Assembly (NCBI RefSeq): GCF_910592395.1
Contig: NC_088317.1
Coordinates: 4,896,001-4,960,000, forward strand
From: Lineus longissimus
Taxonomy: Eukaryota > Nemertea > Pilidiophora > Heteronemertea > Lineidae
Direction: 5' to 3'
DNA length: 64,000 nt
Position numbers and translations under genes: made by a program. This document shows positions 35,961 through 47,495 of the stretch, piece after piece; positions within the stretch are counted from its first letter, which is position 1, and the number at the start of each line of letters is the position of its first letter. The notes beneath the pieces are model-generated. The model was not told the origin of the DNA. It was given only the letters and a program-made list of their open reading frames with translations, and searched no databases.

Positions 35961-38900
35961 AATCTTTTGATTAACGTGCTTCATTTGCGGCTAATGTTGG
36001 GGCTTCTTTGGTTTAACATCAATTGACAACATTATCAAGATGCCATGGACTCGATTCTACATTTAAGTCACATTCTTTCGATCTTTGTTACATCGCTCTG
36101 CAGGTGGTAGTTTTATACTGGGATTCTTGAAGAAATGTAGCATTTTAAAGGTCATTTTAAGCAATTAATTAAATGTCAATGTATACTGATAACACAATAG
36201 AGCTAATAAACTGCAGTGTACTTTTGAGATATCAGTTACAAATTTATTAATTGACGCAAATTTTTCAGAGTTGATGGAGAATTAAACGTATTTCATGGTA
36301 TATGGTTGGTTAAAGATAGTTGTCATTAAGAACTAAATATAGAAAATGAAGAAATGGAATAGGGTAAACTGTTGACAAATTACGGTGAGCTATATCACTA
36401 CGAGAAACCTATCCCAGCCATTCTACGAGAAGAAAATCCACTCCAACTTTAGTGCAAATCCGCCATGACTGACATCATTGGTGCCAAACACTTTATCTTT
36501 AAATACGTTTTCTAATAGCGTCAGGGATATGCCGAAATCTCCCAGCCTATCTGTACAGGACAGGACAGAAATGAGTGTTCCATCCTCGGTCCTCCCCGTC
36601 AATCCATAACTGCCCCCACAATGTTATACATGTATAGTAATTTAAGGTAAGGCTTTTCAGGGGGTTGTTCTAGGTAAGGTTTTCCGGCCGGGGGACTTCA
36701 GCAAAACACGACGTGGCTGTACGACATGTCAACGGAGCAATCCGCCCCTGGCAGTGCGTCATGATTCCAAAAGCCGGTCCCTGCAACGAGATCGCGAGAT
36801 ATTCCGCCACTCCGAGGAGGTGACGATCACGAAATCCTGCATTGTTCGCCAGGAAAATCTGATTATAGCAGAAGCGAGGGATGAGAGAGGCTTTACGAGT
36901 CTATTCTGCAGGCATCGGAGCTAGTAGCTTGGGCATTGTTCCAACCCCCTACGGCCCGCTGACAAAGTCGCTGACACATGAGTCCATTAGGTGAACAACC
37001 CTCCCCCAGCATCCAAAGGTATTCAAAGCCACCAGAAACATTTCGGGGGAAGTATTCTAATCATCTCGTGTGCAGTTATTTCCCGCTTGGTTGGGTGACC
37101 TGTGACCCAGTGCGGGATTAATCCTACAAACCTTTTCAATTTTCCATTTGCGTTTTAGGGCAGATTGTTGAAAATTTGACAACTGCATATTGAAATCCGG
37201 GCTGGTTATTGTGTGAAGTAATTTATTTTACTTGCTTTTGTTGAACTTGAGTTGCTAAGCTAGTAGAGTTGGACAACGGCGTGATTCTGACTGATTCAAC
37301 TTTCTGGTGTTTTGTGGCGAGGGTGGGCATGTGCGATGGCGAAATCTGAAGTCGAAGTATGAAAAACCAAGAAATCACTACTTTCTCATTGCTCCCACAA
37401 AAACCAAAACAGTTGTCATCATGTCGTAAAAAATCTGTTGTATCGGTTCAAAACAAGTGATCGTCCTTTTCTTTCTCACACTTAAGGCCTAAAAACTTAA
37501 ATAAAACAGCAGGTATGGCCAATTAGGCCTTGTAAAACGAGTAGTAAATATTTTCCCCACAGTCGTTGTGCGGCTTCTCGGCCAATTGTTTCTTTTCAGG
37601 ATTATTTCGCCTCGTTTAGGCAGCGGCTTTTTAAAAGAGGATTTAACGTGTGGCGGTAGAGATCAAGAAATTCTTGGGTCATTCGGCCCAGGTGCGAGTG
37701 TCCCACCCCTCCAAAAATGTCCCAATTGATTTAGGCTTCGAGTGCGATGACGGACAAATGCGTTCTCATTGCGACGATTTAGATTAGGCGTAATTCGAAA
37801 GCGAAAAGCCTTAAAATTGAGGCCACTGACCCCTGAGGAACAAACTCGGTCACTTTGAGGTCTGCGTTTCCTTGACATTAATTCGATGTGCTTTTATAGC
37901 ACACAAAATCAAAGCGGCATACCCTTTTTTAATTTTTTATTGATATGTTCAATATCTAGTATCATTTTGAAGTTGACCAAGTCATGACGACTGACCTGTC
38001 CTCTAAATATTGTTCTTTTCACAAGATGATGTTATAGTTTATAGTCAAAATGATTATTTTTTAAACACTATTTTTAACTGCTTGGTGTAAGTTTCAACCT
38101 CCGATCAAATTCATACACTATTCATATTATATATAGATTATAAAGAGCAAGTATTTCGTTTTTCTTGATACACCCTGTCCCTATATTTGCAAATACACGA
38201 TTAGGAGACATCTCAACAAATAGGCCTAGGCCACATGACCATTTGCCCATGCGAGTATGTGACAATTCTCCCATTATTAGGTTAGGATGCCAACAATTGA
38301 AATTTAATTCAGTACGTATTTTGCAATTTTGCAATTTTCAATTTCAAATTAAATTTTCAAATATTCAAACGGAAATACCTTTAATGACGGGAGACCAGAA
38401 TACAAAATAACAAGCCTGCTATCGCCCCCTGGTGATAAACCGTGCACATTACAAATGAATTCCAAATAAAATGTCAAAAAACATCATTGATAATGATTTA
38501 AGTATCACTACAAAAGCTGCCTTTGGTCATGCAGTATTAGAGTATGGATTACACCTGCTGTTATTCGAAAGCAGAAATGAAAAAAGACCAAAGAATTCCA
38601 TAATGCAGTAAAACAGTTTTTAAAAACTGTTATATTACATTTAATTGAATGTCTAACAAGATATTCAATTGCCACGATAAGTTTGTCAGTGTATACGTGT
38701 ACATTTATAAAGATACTAGATGCTGGCCTGTATCGTTCTCTTCTATTTTGGGATCATTATCATTATATACCCGACCCAATATTGAAATGTACATTCTCAC
38801 CTCCCCTTTTGAGTGCAATCAACGCGAAAAAACGACATCAAAAGCCCTCCTCCGCAATTTCAAATCAAACGAAGATATTCGCAAAGGGAGATAGTCCCAG

Positions 38901-39283
38901 TTTCTTGTTTAGCCGGTACATCATGATTGTGGCGTGCCCGTTACCATGGAGCTACTGACTTCCGGTATAGACCCAGAGTTCATTTCGCCCGGGGGTGATT
39001 TGCCGCCATTGTTGGTTGTGATTGTGATAGATGTCTCGCGGCTGTTTTACCCCTACATTATTGCATTCACTATTGATATAAATGTGTCTGTAAATTAGTG
39101 CTTAATGACTTGAATGCTTCATTTGACCGTTTTTATTATCTTAAAAATAAAAGACAGCTTATATTACAAAGCAGTGAATGTCGTACGACTTTTGGTATTT
39201 TCAATTGGATATTGTAAGGGTTACATTTGAAACGACATATGTACGTTACACGGAGAGACCTGTCATAAAATGAACATATGAAT
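35961..39283. other. Unique non-coding sequence, no gene seen
   Basis: About 36700-36860 and 37550-37880 are GC-richer and regulatory-looking. A 71-residue minus-strand frame at 37663-37878 runs through the second island without resembling a known protein. An AT-rich run of AATTT/CAAAT words occupies about 38320-38365. No transposon or RNA gene was recognised. Confidence 0.35.
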
Positions 39284-39336
39284 CCCCCCCCAAAAAAAAA
39301 AAAAAAATAACAACAACAACAAACAAACAAACAAAA
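39284..39336. repeat. Compound microsatellite C(8) A(16) (AAC)n (AAAC)n
   Basis: Eight C (39284-39291) and sixteen A (39292-39307) are followed by AAC and AAAC units to about 39336. The minus-strand open frame crossing it (39136-39339) is a simple-sequence artefact. Confidence 0.9.
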
Positions 39337-39584
39337 CACGGAATAACTCAGTTACCTTGTCCTTTGATACACGTTTCGTTCGTTATTCGTGACCCTGTTA
39401 TCATCACTCATTAGCACCTAAATGAAAAAAAAATGTAAAGCTCAAATACATGTAAAATATATGCACTGAAATTGGCTGCACGTTTCTGCAAAGTGTTTTT
39501 CGTTCCTGCGAAAACCATGAATCGCTGATAAATCAGTGCATAGTGGTATCTTGCAAAGGACATAATTTCAAATTCGACTTTAAT

Positions 39585-39911
39585 TTCAAATTTGACCTTT
39601 GGCTCCTCCGTAACATGGACATCCCAATCTGACCATCCGCATAACCCGCCCATGATGCGTCCATACGTGCATGCTAAGCGAAATTGGCGCCTGCATCCAC
39701 CGGAAGACCAATTCACCTGAAAACGGAGACAGTTGAGGCTTGCTGGCCGAGTCAAAGGAATCATCAAATGCCACCAGCGCCTACATGGTTATTAGAAACT
39801 GGCCAGCAGAGTCAACCCGATATTTCTTCGATCGCCCAGCCGCAAATTATCACTTTCATTCCGGATGATCAAAGAAACGGTGGGGAAAATGACAATGGTT
39901 TAAATTGATTG
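39585..39911. other. Ambiguous exon-like open region, both strands
   Basis: On the minus strand an ATG in good context (GGCATGG) at about 39774 opens a frame beginning MAFDDSFDSASKPQLSPF. It reaches TTTTCAG|GTGAAT, a near-consensus splice donor, near 39715. On the plus strand, an ATG-started stretch of 46 codons ending at 39908 has the hydrophilic, proline/glutamine-rich make-up of a disordered tail (MPPAPTWLLETGQQ start; FIPDDQRNGGENDN near the end). The two readings are mutually exclusive and neither has a known homologue. Either could be chance. Confidence 0.2.
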
Positions 39912-39935
39912 GGTTCGCGTTACACTGTTTTGTGT

Positions 39936-40100
39936 TGATTGGGAAGGATTACTAGAAGGACAATGACCATGCAACATTGTTGGTGATCATGCTATTAACG
40001 TATGTTTACGACCATGCTAGTTGTAGATGATAATGCTAACGTTTGTTTACGTAGAAGTGTATCATTAATTGGGAGGGATTTCTAAAATAACAATGACCTT
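39936..40100. repeat. Degenerate nested repeat, about 131 bp with internal 42-bp unit
   Basis: GATTGGGAAGGATTACTAGA at about 39936 recurs as AATTGGGAGGGATTTCTAAA at about 40067. Each is followed by CAATGACC(A/T)TGC. Between them, GATCATGCTATTAACG...GTTTACG (about 39986) and GATAATGCTAACG...GTTTACG (about 40028) form a shorter pair. The copies are heavily diverged, so this is an old event. Confidence 0.5.
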
Positions 40101-41759
40101 GCTAGCAGTTTACAGAACTTCAAGGGATGGTTAGATTAGCTATTACTTCTTTTCGTTTTCTAGATCTCATCATGAAATATCTAAAAAGCCATGCAAATAC
40201 CATACAAATCCACGCGCTTATCGTAGAAATATTTATCAATTTTCAGGATACAATGAGGACCATTATCGCGTCGAACTGCTAAGTGAATCAGAAACCTAAG
40301 GCTGGGTGGAACCCCATACCCTGCGCCCCAAATACCACAAAACTTCAAACACACTCCAACAGACTCCAGGTCCTCAACTTCTGAAACATGTGATCAGGAG
40401 TTTTGCTTGATGCTCGCCGCAAACATAGCTAATGTTAAAATTCCTCTTTCAAGATCAAAGAGACATGGGACACGCTTTGTAATGGTGATACTCTCGAAGA
40501 TCTCGGCGAGGTTGCGCCCTGTGAGAAACCAAGATTTCAGTGACGGATGGATCGCTTTGAAATTCTGATCTAAAGGATCCCGTTACAAGGCTGTCCGGTC
40601 TTTGCGCCGGTTCAATCGCGTTGAAGGGTGTATCATGAAATTTACTGCAGAATATTTCGTTTTCCGAGTATATGATTATATCAAACCTCTGGGTCTGGTT
40701 GTTCAACTGCACGGAAGTCACAGAAGAAGTTAGTTATAGAATATTTCCTCGCTGGAATTCTTTTTACAGCGGATCTCTGAATGCACCCCTTCACTGACCA
40801 ATGTCGAGTGTTCCTCCGCGTCGTAGCCGCATCACCAACGTAACTAACAGTGTGTACGATGCATTAGAAGTGTTTGTGCAGCATGGACCGGGTGTTTACC
40901 AGGTTCTTGGCAAGAGCTAACATTATAAGATCGTGTTTGCAATGGCCGGGACAAATTTGTCAGCCTGGGTACCTCGCCCCGGGCTGTTTTGGTATGTCCA
41001 ACACCGGACGATGGACAAATACCGACCAGATGGCAAAGTCTGTTATGATACAGCTTGTTGGATAATGCTAGATGTTTAGCTTGTCTGGGGAACTTTTCAA
41101 ATGGTCGTGATAAAGTTTTTTATTACAAGTTTTTTTGGAGGGGGTATGAGGTTTCTTCCCAGTTGTATGGAATATCACAGTTTTTATCATTGTTGCCAAC
41201 CTGTCAGGAAAAAGAAATCATTTGATTGAAAAATAATTGTATCCAGTATTGAGCTCGATTTCCAATGGGTATTTGGTATTATGAGACGTCGATACTTAAA
41301 CTAACAAAGCTAATGCAATTTCAATCATTGATAATGTACCACCGGTAGTTAAATACTGCTCGGTCACGTGACTAGGCAGTCACTACACTTTTCACTAAAA
41401 GTTATTTTCTAACCATGTAACGAATGATATTTTGAAATCTTATTGGATGTCATCCAGCCAGACCATATTTCATGTATGTCACACGTCAAGCAATTTCGCG
41501 GGTACTCCATATATTCATTCCTGTACTGGCGTAATTTCTTTGTATTCAGTGTACGCATCCATAGGAGATCCAGGGGCCCAGACGTTCTATATAGACATCC
41601 GAAGGATGGCTATAAATGATATAGGAGGAAGAAACAAATATCATGGATGTCCCACACACTCTAGGCAAGGGACAATAGCGAGATAAAGCATGGTAACATT
41701 TCGAAAAACAACCAGTAGTTTGCGGGATAGAGATTTACGGAGTAAACCCAAGCAACTGG
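40101..41759. other. Unique non-coding sequence, no gene seen
   Basis: A palindromic E-box GTCACGTGAC lies at 41363-41372. Otherwise there are only short frames without domains. No repeats were recognised. Confidence 0.4.
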
Positions 41760-41945
41760 CATGCTTTATCTGCCCGCACCTGAGCAAACCACCGTATTTA
41801 AACTGGAAGAGTTCTCAGCCTTAATCCGCCCAGAGGCTGTTTTAATTTCGGCGGATGAATTTAATGGACGGATTAAACCCAGCGAGAATGGTTCGGATGT
41901 GGTGGCCCATATTTTAGAGCAGACGAGGTGTCACGCGATCGAGTA
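41760..41945. promoter_or_regulatory. Candidate regulatory block with bicoid/Otx-type sites
   Basis: TAATCC lies at 41822-41827 and its inverse GGATTA at 41870-41875. The 7-bp inverted pair ATCCGCC (41824-41830) / GGCGGAT (41850-41856) links the first site to a second near-match. K50-class homeodomains such as Otx and Gsc bind TAATCC. The same block is open as a 61-residue plus-strand frame (41761-41946) of plausible composition, so a coding explanation is not excluded. Confidence 0.25.
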
Positions 41946-41951
41946 GATTAC

Positions 41952-42382
41952 CTGTACATGAACATGAACGTCATGCATAATATCTCGTTGGAAGAATTCA
42001 TTTCGTTTTGCAAGATACGGCATTGACAGTTTGTCCTTTGGTGGCCCGTGTCATCTATACAATTCACTATAAACTCGCGGACCCATTGGTCCTTTCGCGT
42101 AACGTCTACTCGATCCTCGACTGAACCAAGAAAGTTATAGCCACAAATGTAACGTCCTTGGCTGACATAGTAACTGTCATTGCCAGAACAAAATAACGCT
42201 AAGTTTTTGGCTGGAAACTGTACTGTTGTGTTAAAGTTTTTCCTGGAGATCGAATCAAATGCTTTAAAATGCCTCAAAATCTTTTTAGACCCGGGCTTGT
42301 ATGGAAAAAAACTACAGATACCCGGGCTTGTTTTCAAAAATTCCGAATATAAATTATGCAGTTTTAAAAAAATCAGATACAT
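41952..42382 (-). other. Possible exon: long open frame ending at a consensus splice donor
   Basis: The minus-strand frame stays open for about 144 codons and runs into GTACAG|GTAATC, a good donor that places the exon end at 41952. The donor-proximal half has protein-like composition with several cysteines (RYICGYNFLGSVEDRV, EFIVNCIDDTGHQRT). I recognise no family. No strong acceptor was identified at the upstream end. The length is near the upper limit for chance frames in a window this size. Confidence 0.2.
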
Positions 42383-43117
42383 TTAGTTATTTTCTAAGAG
42401 CTACTCGCTCACATCTGATAATAGAATGTGCTTGTAACCTATTTTTAATCAGATTCCAAATCTACCAATTACCAAGGTAAAGCAGGTTTTTTTCTTGTCA
42501 AAACAACAGGACCATAATTCACCACAAGTCCTCTAAAAAAGAACGTACGGATGTAAAATATCATCTGATTTAAACTGGCAATTCATTCCTTGTGTAATTA
42601 ATTGCGTCGCAAACATGCCAAATATCGTCACACTGGCAGACTTTTATGACTCCTGATTCAATAGGGGGGCATGATGTTGCATCTCGTCGGCGGATAATGA
42701 GGCGGGCGGAAGATTGCATCCCCTCCTGCGGGCCCCCAGAGAGGAGGAGCACAGGCTGTACCCCGGCGCAAAACAATGCGGAGGTCACGGTAACAATGCG
42801 TAAAAACTCTCTTGGCGGTTGTAACCGATTTGAAGCACATTCGTTCCTCCTATGGGCTATAATTAACGCGAAATGCGCCTTGGCAGATCCAGTTTCGCAT
42901 ATGACGAATACGCATCATTCTCTTGGGAATTATGTCAATCCATGGTGCTGATTTTTCTTTAATATTGTCGTTATTTGACACATTTTAATATCCTATAAAA
43001 CATCATTTTATAATTCTCATTTTAAGTGAATTGTTATTTTATAAAATTCCACATTTACAAATAAACAATATTTGTGACAGTTCTATACATGTATATTAGC
43101 CAATTAAAACTTGAACG
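42383..43117. other. Unique non-coding sequence with a GC-balanced block at 42650-42960
   Basis: About 42650-42960 is single-copy, CpG-containing and rich in mixed motifs, unlike the AT-rich flanks, and may be regulatory. The 101-residue plus-strand frame through it (42646-42951) has no domain. A 12-bp direct repeat, ACCCGGGCTTGT, lies just before this interval near 42288 and 42321. Confidence 0.3.
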
Positions 43118-43555
43118 CAGTGTACGCATTGAACATTGTACTACAGAATTTGTAACGTTCGGTTTTAAAGTGTTAAATTGTACTGAAAATTGTATTGTAA
43201 TTTAGAAGTTGAATGCAGTGTACGCATCAAACATTACATTGTAATGTAGCATTGGTGACACGGTTTTGAATAGTTAAACTGTAGTGAAAACTGATGTGTA
43301 TACATGATCAAAAATGCATTCATATTGGTACCCTCATCCACTGTGTACATGTATGTACATTACACCGTTCCTTTGGACTGAATGCAGCGTACACATTATA
43401 ATTTGTAGGGCAACAATTGTAACTTATAACGGTAGTAAGGTGTTAAACTGTACTAGTGAAAACGATCGAAAGTTCACTGGTTTCCTTATCCATCCAATGC
43501 AACTGTAGCGCCGTGTACATGTATGTACATAACACTGTGCTATTGGACTGGCGCG
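43118..43555. repeat. Diverged tandem repeat, about 170-bp unit (two copies plus a 97-bp partial)
   Basis: GCAG(T/C)GTAC(G/A)CAT starts at 43118, 43215 and 43384. CGTGTACATGTATGTACAT-type words occur at about 43344 and 43514, 170 bp apart. Shared internal words include GTGTTAAA(C/T)TGTACT and GTGAAAAC. The palindromic TGTACATGTATGTACA core in each full unit accounts for two of the window's TACATGTA octamers. Confidence 0.65.
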
Positions 43556-43784
43556 TCCCACTTGGGACCACGGAAGCTGACATGAGCTTTGTGTTGGTGT
43601 CAGACGAGGGTAATCCATTCTCGAGTAACGGAAGCATGAAAGTTCAGTCTGACATCGCAACAAAAGCTCCTAGTCTACGACAGTGGTATGTTCAAGAAGC
43701 ATGCACCAGTCAATATATACAGTACATCATAACTCCAGACTGTACACAATGATACGGAACACCAAATACAAACAAGGGGAATTC

Positions 43785-44190
43785 GAAAAAAGGCTTTTCG
43801 CCGGTATGTCATTCTTGGCTATCAAAAAGTAGAATTTGAAAACAAGCCTTTAGTCTGTATGTTGATGAAAGTAAGATTAGAAAACAAGCTTTTTGTCTGT
43901 ACACATGTTTATCATTGTCATCAGTTACATTTGAAAACACACTTTTCGTCTGAATATTATTGTTATTTATGGTTTTACGAAAGTAAAATTGAAAACAAGC
44001 TTTCCATCTGTACGCGTATGTTCTAATGTCATTTATTTTAGAAAGTAAAATATGAAAGCAAGCTATTAGTCTGTATATTAATGTCATTTGGGCTTACTAA
44101 TGATAAGAATTTTGAAGCAAACTTTTCGTCTGTATATAAGATAATCGTGGATATTTTAAAAAATCTGAAAACAAGCTTTTTAGAAAACGA
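43785..44190. repeat. Irregular tandem repeat, eight copies of a GAAAACAAGCTTTTCGTCTG motif
   Basis: Motif starts are at about 43785, 43838, 43880, 43933, 43991, 44054, 44114 and 44167, spaced 42-63 bp. The motif core is conserved while the spacers vary in length and sequence, so the repeat is old or the core is selectively retained. Overlapping open frames on both strands (43809-44338) only reflect the array. Confidence 0.75.
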
Positions 44191-44800
44191 ATTGGTTTTT
44201 AAAAGGTCTAATTTGACAATAATCGTTTCGTCTGATTCGTGGTTAAAATGCTTCATACCCACTGGTCTCGTTGCCATGATTTTCCGAATCAGAAATATAT
44301 GTCTCCCCTTCATTGGAAAACAATTAACAGCTGTGTAATTTTATTCCATAATTCAGCGAAGGAGGCGATGCCGACATAGCGAAGGCGTACAGTTATTGAC
44401 GATAAGATGCTGGCGCCATGATGAAACATTCCTAGAAATAAAATTGTTAGCTAAGAAAACAGCAATATGATAGTTTCTACCGAAACGATAATTTCTGATG
44501 TGAGTTTGAAGTGATTATCACCGGCCATCTGAAGTCTTGGGCACGTCCAGATCTTGACCCGCCTCAGAGCTAGGCTGGCTATCGGGTGATAAGGGCAGTA
44601 GCCACCGCCTGGAACTGACAGCTATGCCCATCTCCGCGCCTTAACCAGCTACGCGCACTAATAGCTGATTATTTCATGTAATCCCGGGTGATTTTCTGTC
44701 TTCAGACTAATTGATTTCATATCTTGGCGTAGATGACGGCAAGGGATCGCGAATCATCCGAATCTAACCAGGCTGAGCGGTTCATTACGGCAGCGTAGCC
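44191..44800. other. Unique non-coding sequence, no gene seen
   Basis: Spacer between arrays. A GC-richer stretch at about 44540-44660 has no distinctive feature. Confidence 0.4.
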
Positions 44801-44930
44801 GGGGTCCGGGGTAGCCAACCAGGCCGTAATCAGTAGTGAGTAGCGATGCCCTGTGACCCATCGGGCTGATGGTAACTGGGGTCCGGGAGAGCCTAGCGGA
44901 CCGTAATCAGTCGTAGTGATGCTCAGAGAT
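44801..44930. repeat. Tandem duplication, 77-bp unit, two diverged copies
   Basis: GGGGTCCGGG starts at 44801 and 44878. Each copy continues with (T)AGCC...GGCCGTAATCAGT- or GGACCGTAATCAGT-type sequence and ends in AGTAGCGATG or GTAGTGATG. Divergence is moderate. Confidence 0.6.
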
Positions 44931-45060
44931 CCATAGAAGATAATGATGACCGCGGTTACTCGACAAGAAATGGCAAGAATTAGATCTGGGAATACGAGCT
45001 CATGGATTTGTCAATCTCAGCAGTTATTTGTGCGTTAGCCTTTTTAGATACGACAATAAA

Positions 45061-45383
45061 CTGACAAACTAAAATAATCTAGAACATTTCATCCAAAAAC
45101 TGAACTAATCAGCAGCATTTTATTCAAAATCTGAAATAACCTGCAACATTTAATTTTTAAAAAGCTATCAATACCATCATTTCAGAAACTTAAATAATCT
45201 GTATATTATAGACTGAAATAATCTCTTCTCTTGATTGAAAACAGAAATAACCTGCAACCCCTCATCCGAAATTGAAGGACATGCAATGTGCAACTTTCAT
45301 TTAAAAACTAAAAATAATCTGCAATTTTCATTCAAAAACTGAAATAACCTGCAACATTACGTCAAAAACTGACATAATCTGAC
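45061..45383. repeat. Degenerate AT-rich minisatellite, about 31-40-bp unit
   Basis: At least eight variants of AAACTGAAATAACCTGCAAC, often followed by ATTTCATTCAA, are arranged head to tail with variable spacing. The better-preserved units lie at the two ends of the array and the middle is decayed. Confidence 0.75.
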
Positions 45384-45934
45384 AGAGCACCCGCCTCTAA
45401 ATTCCCTCGCTTACATAAGAAAACGCGCTGGAATCGATCCGCGCTCAGCCTGAGAATCGGTCTCTGTCATGTAGCCCAGGGCATGTGCTATAAAATGACA
45501 ATTACCAAGATTTGGTCTTTTAATTCCAGTAGATCACAAGGTGTCCATGTTTTATTGTTTTATGCTCAGAGAGCAGAAACCGCCCCGGGGTCCAGAAGTA
45601 TCGAACACGAAGTGGTATCATTGCTGGCGTCTTTCTGGAGGAAATAATGATCATTCGAGGGGTGACAAATATTTATTCAGAGTCGTTTATTGGGTTACGC
45701 ATTGCGATAGTTATGTATTTTTAACGTTATGATTCTTTTGCAATTTATATTCATCATTTATAGTATTTTGCAAGAATTCGAAGAAAGGAATGGACAATAT
45801 ATTAACCTTGGCAACAACTAATGATGAAAATGAAATTAAGGAGGACTGTTAACAACCGTATGCAAGTGTTGGGTCAGCCTAATCAAAAAATAGCTAGGAG
45901 CTATTACAGTGGACCTATTACAAGTATGATTATA
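45384..45934. other. Unique non-coding sequence, no gene seen
   Basis: The segment 45425-45480 has a weak tRNA-like B-box on the minus strand (GGATCGATTCC) but no credible cloverleaf. A 63-residue plus-strand frame at 45541-45732 has no recognised domain. Confidence 0.35.
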
Positions 45935-46425
45935 GTGTAACGTTTTGGATACTACAAAAAAGTGTTGCAAGCTTTGTAAAATACAACGTTTTGCGTAACA
46001 CGAATTAGTGTGTTACAAACCAGTGTACTAAAATTTAGCGTTTTGTGTAACATGAATTAGTGCGTTACAAGCCAGTGTAAAATGTAACGTTTTGCGTAAC
46101 ACGAATTAGGGTGTTACAAGCCAGTGTAAAATGTAACGTTTTGCGTAAAACGAATTAGTGTGTTACAAGCCAGTGTAAAATGTAACGTTTTGCGTAACAC
46201 GAATTAGTTTGTTACAAGCCAGTGCAAAATGTAACGTTTTGCGTAACACGAATTAGTGTGTTACAAGCCAGTGTAAAATGTAACGTTTTGCGTAACACGA
46301 ATTAGTGTGTTACAAGCCAGTGTAAAATATAACGTTTTGGGTAACACGAATTAGTGTGTTACAAGCCAGTGTAAAATGTAACGTTTTGCGTAACACGAAT
46401 TAGTGTGTTACAAGATGTTATGTTT
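45935..46425. repeat. 49-bp minisatellite, nine good units, with internal hairpin
   Basis: The word CGAATTAG (TGAATTAG in one unit) occurs at 46001, 46053, 46102, 46151, 46200, 46249, 46298, 46347 and 46396. After the first gap the spacing is exactly 49 bp. Each unit contains GTAACAC-GAATTA-GTGTGTTAC, a 7-bp inverted repeat, and a second TGTAACG/CGTAACA near-palindrome. A degenerate leading unit starts at about 45935. 49 is not a multiple of three and frames close within units, so it is non-coding. Confidence 0.95.
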
Positions 46426-47070
46426 TACATTATAAAGTGGCCTCAAAAGTCAATGTAACTTTTCCAGTGCGAAATTTAAGGCGACGTGTTAAAGACTACT
46501 CACAGAATGATCAGATAATCTTTTGCTGAATATTGGTCAGGGGAAATCATGAGGTTAGCCAGCTACAAATCTCTGTTCATGTTTGAAAAGAAACAGTCAT
46601 TGCAGCGGAAACGCACAGGTCGAACGAAACAAATCTCGTAACACGCGCAAAGCACATGAAGTTAATATCTATAGAACGTTCTTCACGCGAATTACAAATT
46701 TATGGCGTGAGATTATAACATTTCGTATCGCGTGCGAAGATTTGTCTCTAATTAAATTTTAAAATGATTTTGAAAATCAGAATTTTGAGTCGTCCCCTGT
46801 GAGTTGTTTGTCAATAATTTACGCCTAGAAGACGGATGTGAAGTGTGGTTAGTTAACCTAATAATTAAACTGGGAAAGTTCTCCTGGCTCAGGTGCAACA
46901 AATCGATATGAATATGTTATTTTCTGCTCTGGTATTTGTTTAATTTGTCACGGTCTCATAATTTGACCTATTTTGGGTCAAATTTTATTCCAAAATTGAA
47001 AATTCATAACAACTAGCTAATGGTACATACGTATACCAGCGTCTAAAACCTCTAGTAGTACGGAGAAAAT
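46426..47070. other. Unique AT-rich non-coding sequence, no gene seen
   Basis: Nothing distinctive was found between the two arrays. Confidence 0.4.
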
Positions 47071-47495
47071 TTAATTTTGATAGCTTAAATGTTGCCTAAA
47101 ATATAATATAGTATCTTACCCTGTCATATGTACTACATGTATAAATGTTGACGCATTTGATAAAGAATTTAACTAATTAACATGAATTAAAAATCAAATT
47201 ACTATGACTAATGAGTTTAATAGCTAAAATGTTGCCTAAAAGATAATGTACATGTAGTGTCTTACCCTATCATATGTAGTATAAATGTTGACGCATTTGA
47301 TAAAGAATTTAAATAATTAACAGGAATTAAAAATCGAAATAACTATGAGTTTTATTTTGATAGCTGAAATGCTGCCTAAAATATAGTATTTAACCCTGTC
47401 AATGTATAGATGTTGACGCACTTGATAAAGAACTTTTAAATTAATTAACAGCAATTGAAAATCGAAATTTTGTTAAAGTTGCTACTTACTATGAC
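47071..47495. repeat. Tandem repeat, 140-bp unit, three copies
   Basis: TAGCT(T/A/G)AAATG(T/C)TGCCTAAA starts at 47081, 47221 and 47361, exactly 140 bp apart. Each unit also contains TGTTGACGCA(T/C)TTGATAAAG and AATTAACA(T/G)(G/C)AATT. Small compensating indels keep the period constant. The unit is very AT-rich. Confidence 0.9.

Noticed and set aside
45425-45480. tRNA gene or tRNA-derived SINE on the minus strand
   Set aside because: Only a B-box-like GGATCGATTCC is present. There is no acceptor stem, credible A-box or T-stem pairing.
45935-46425. CRISPR array
   Set aside because: The 49-bp unit repeats in full with no unique spacers, and the sequence context is eukaryotic.
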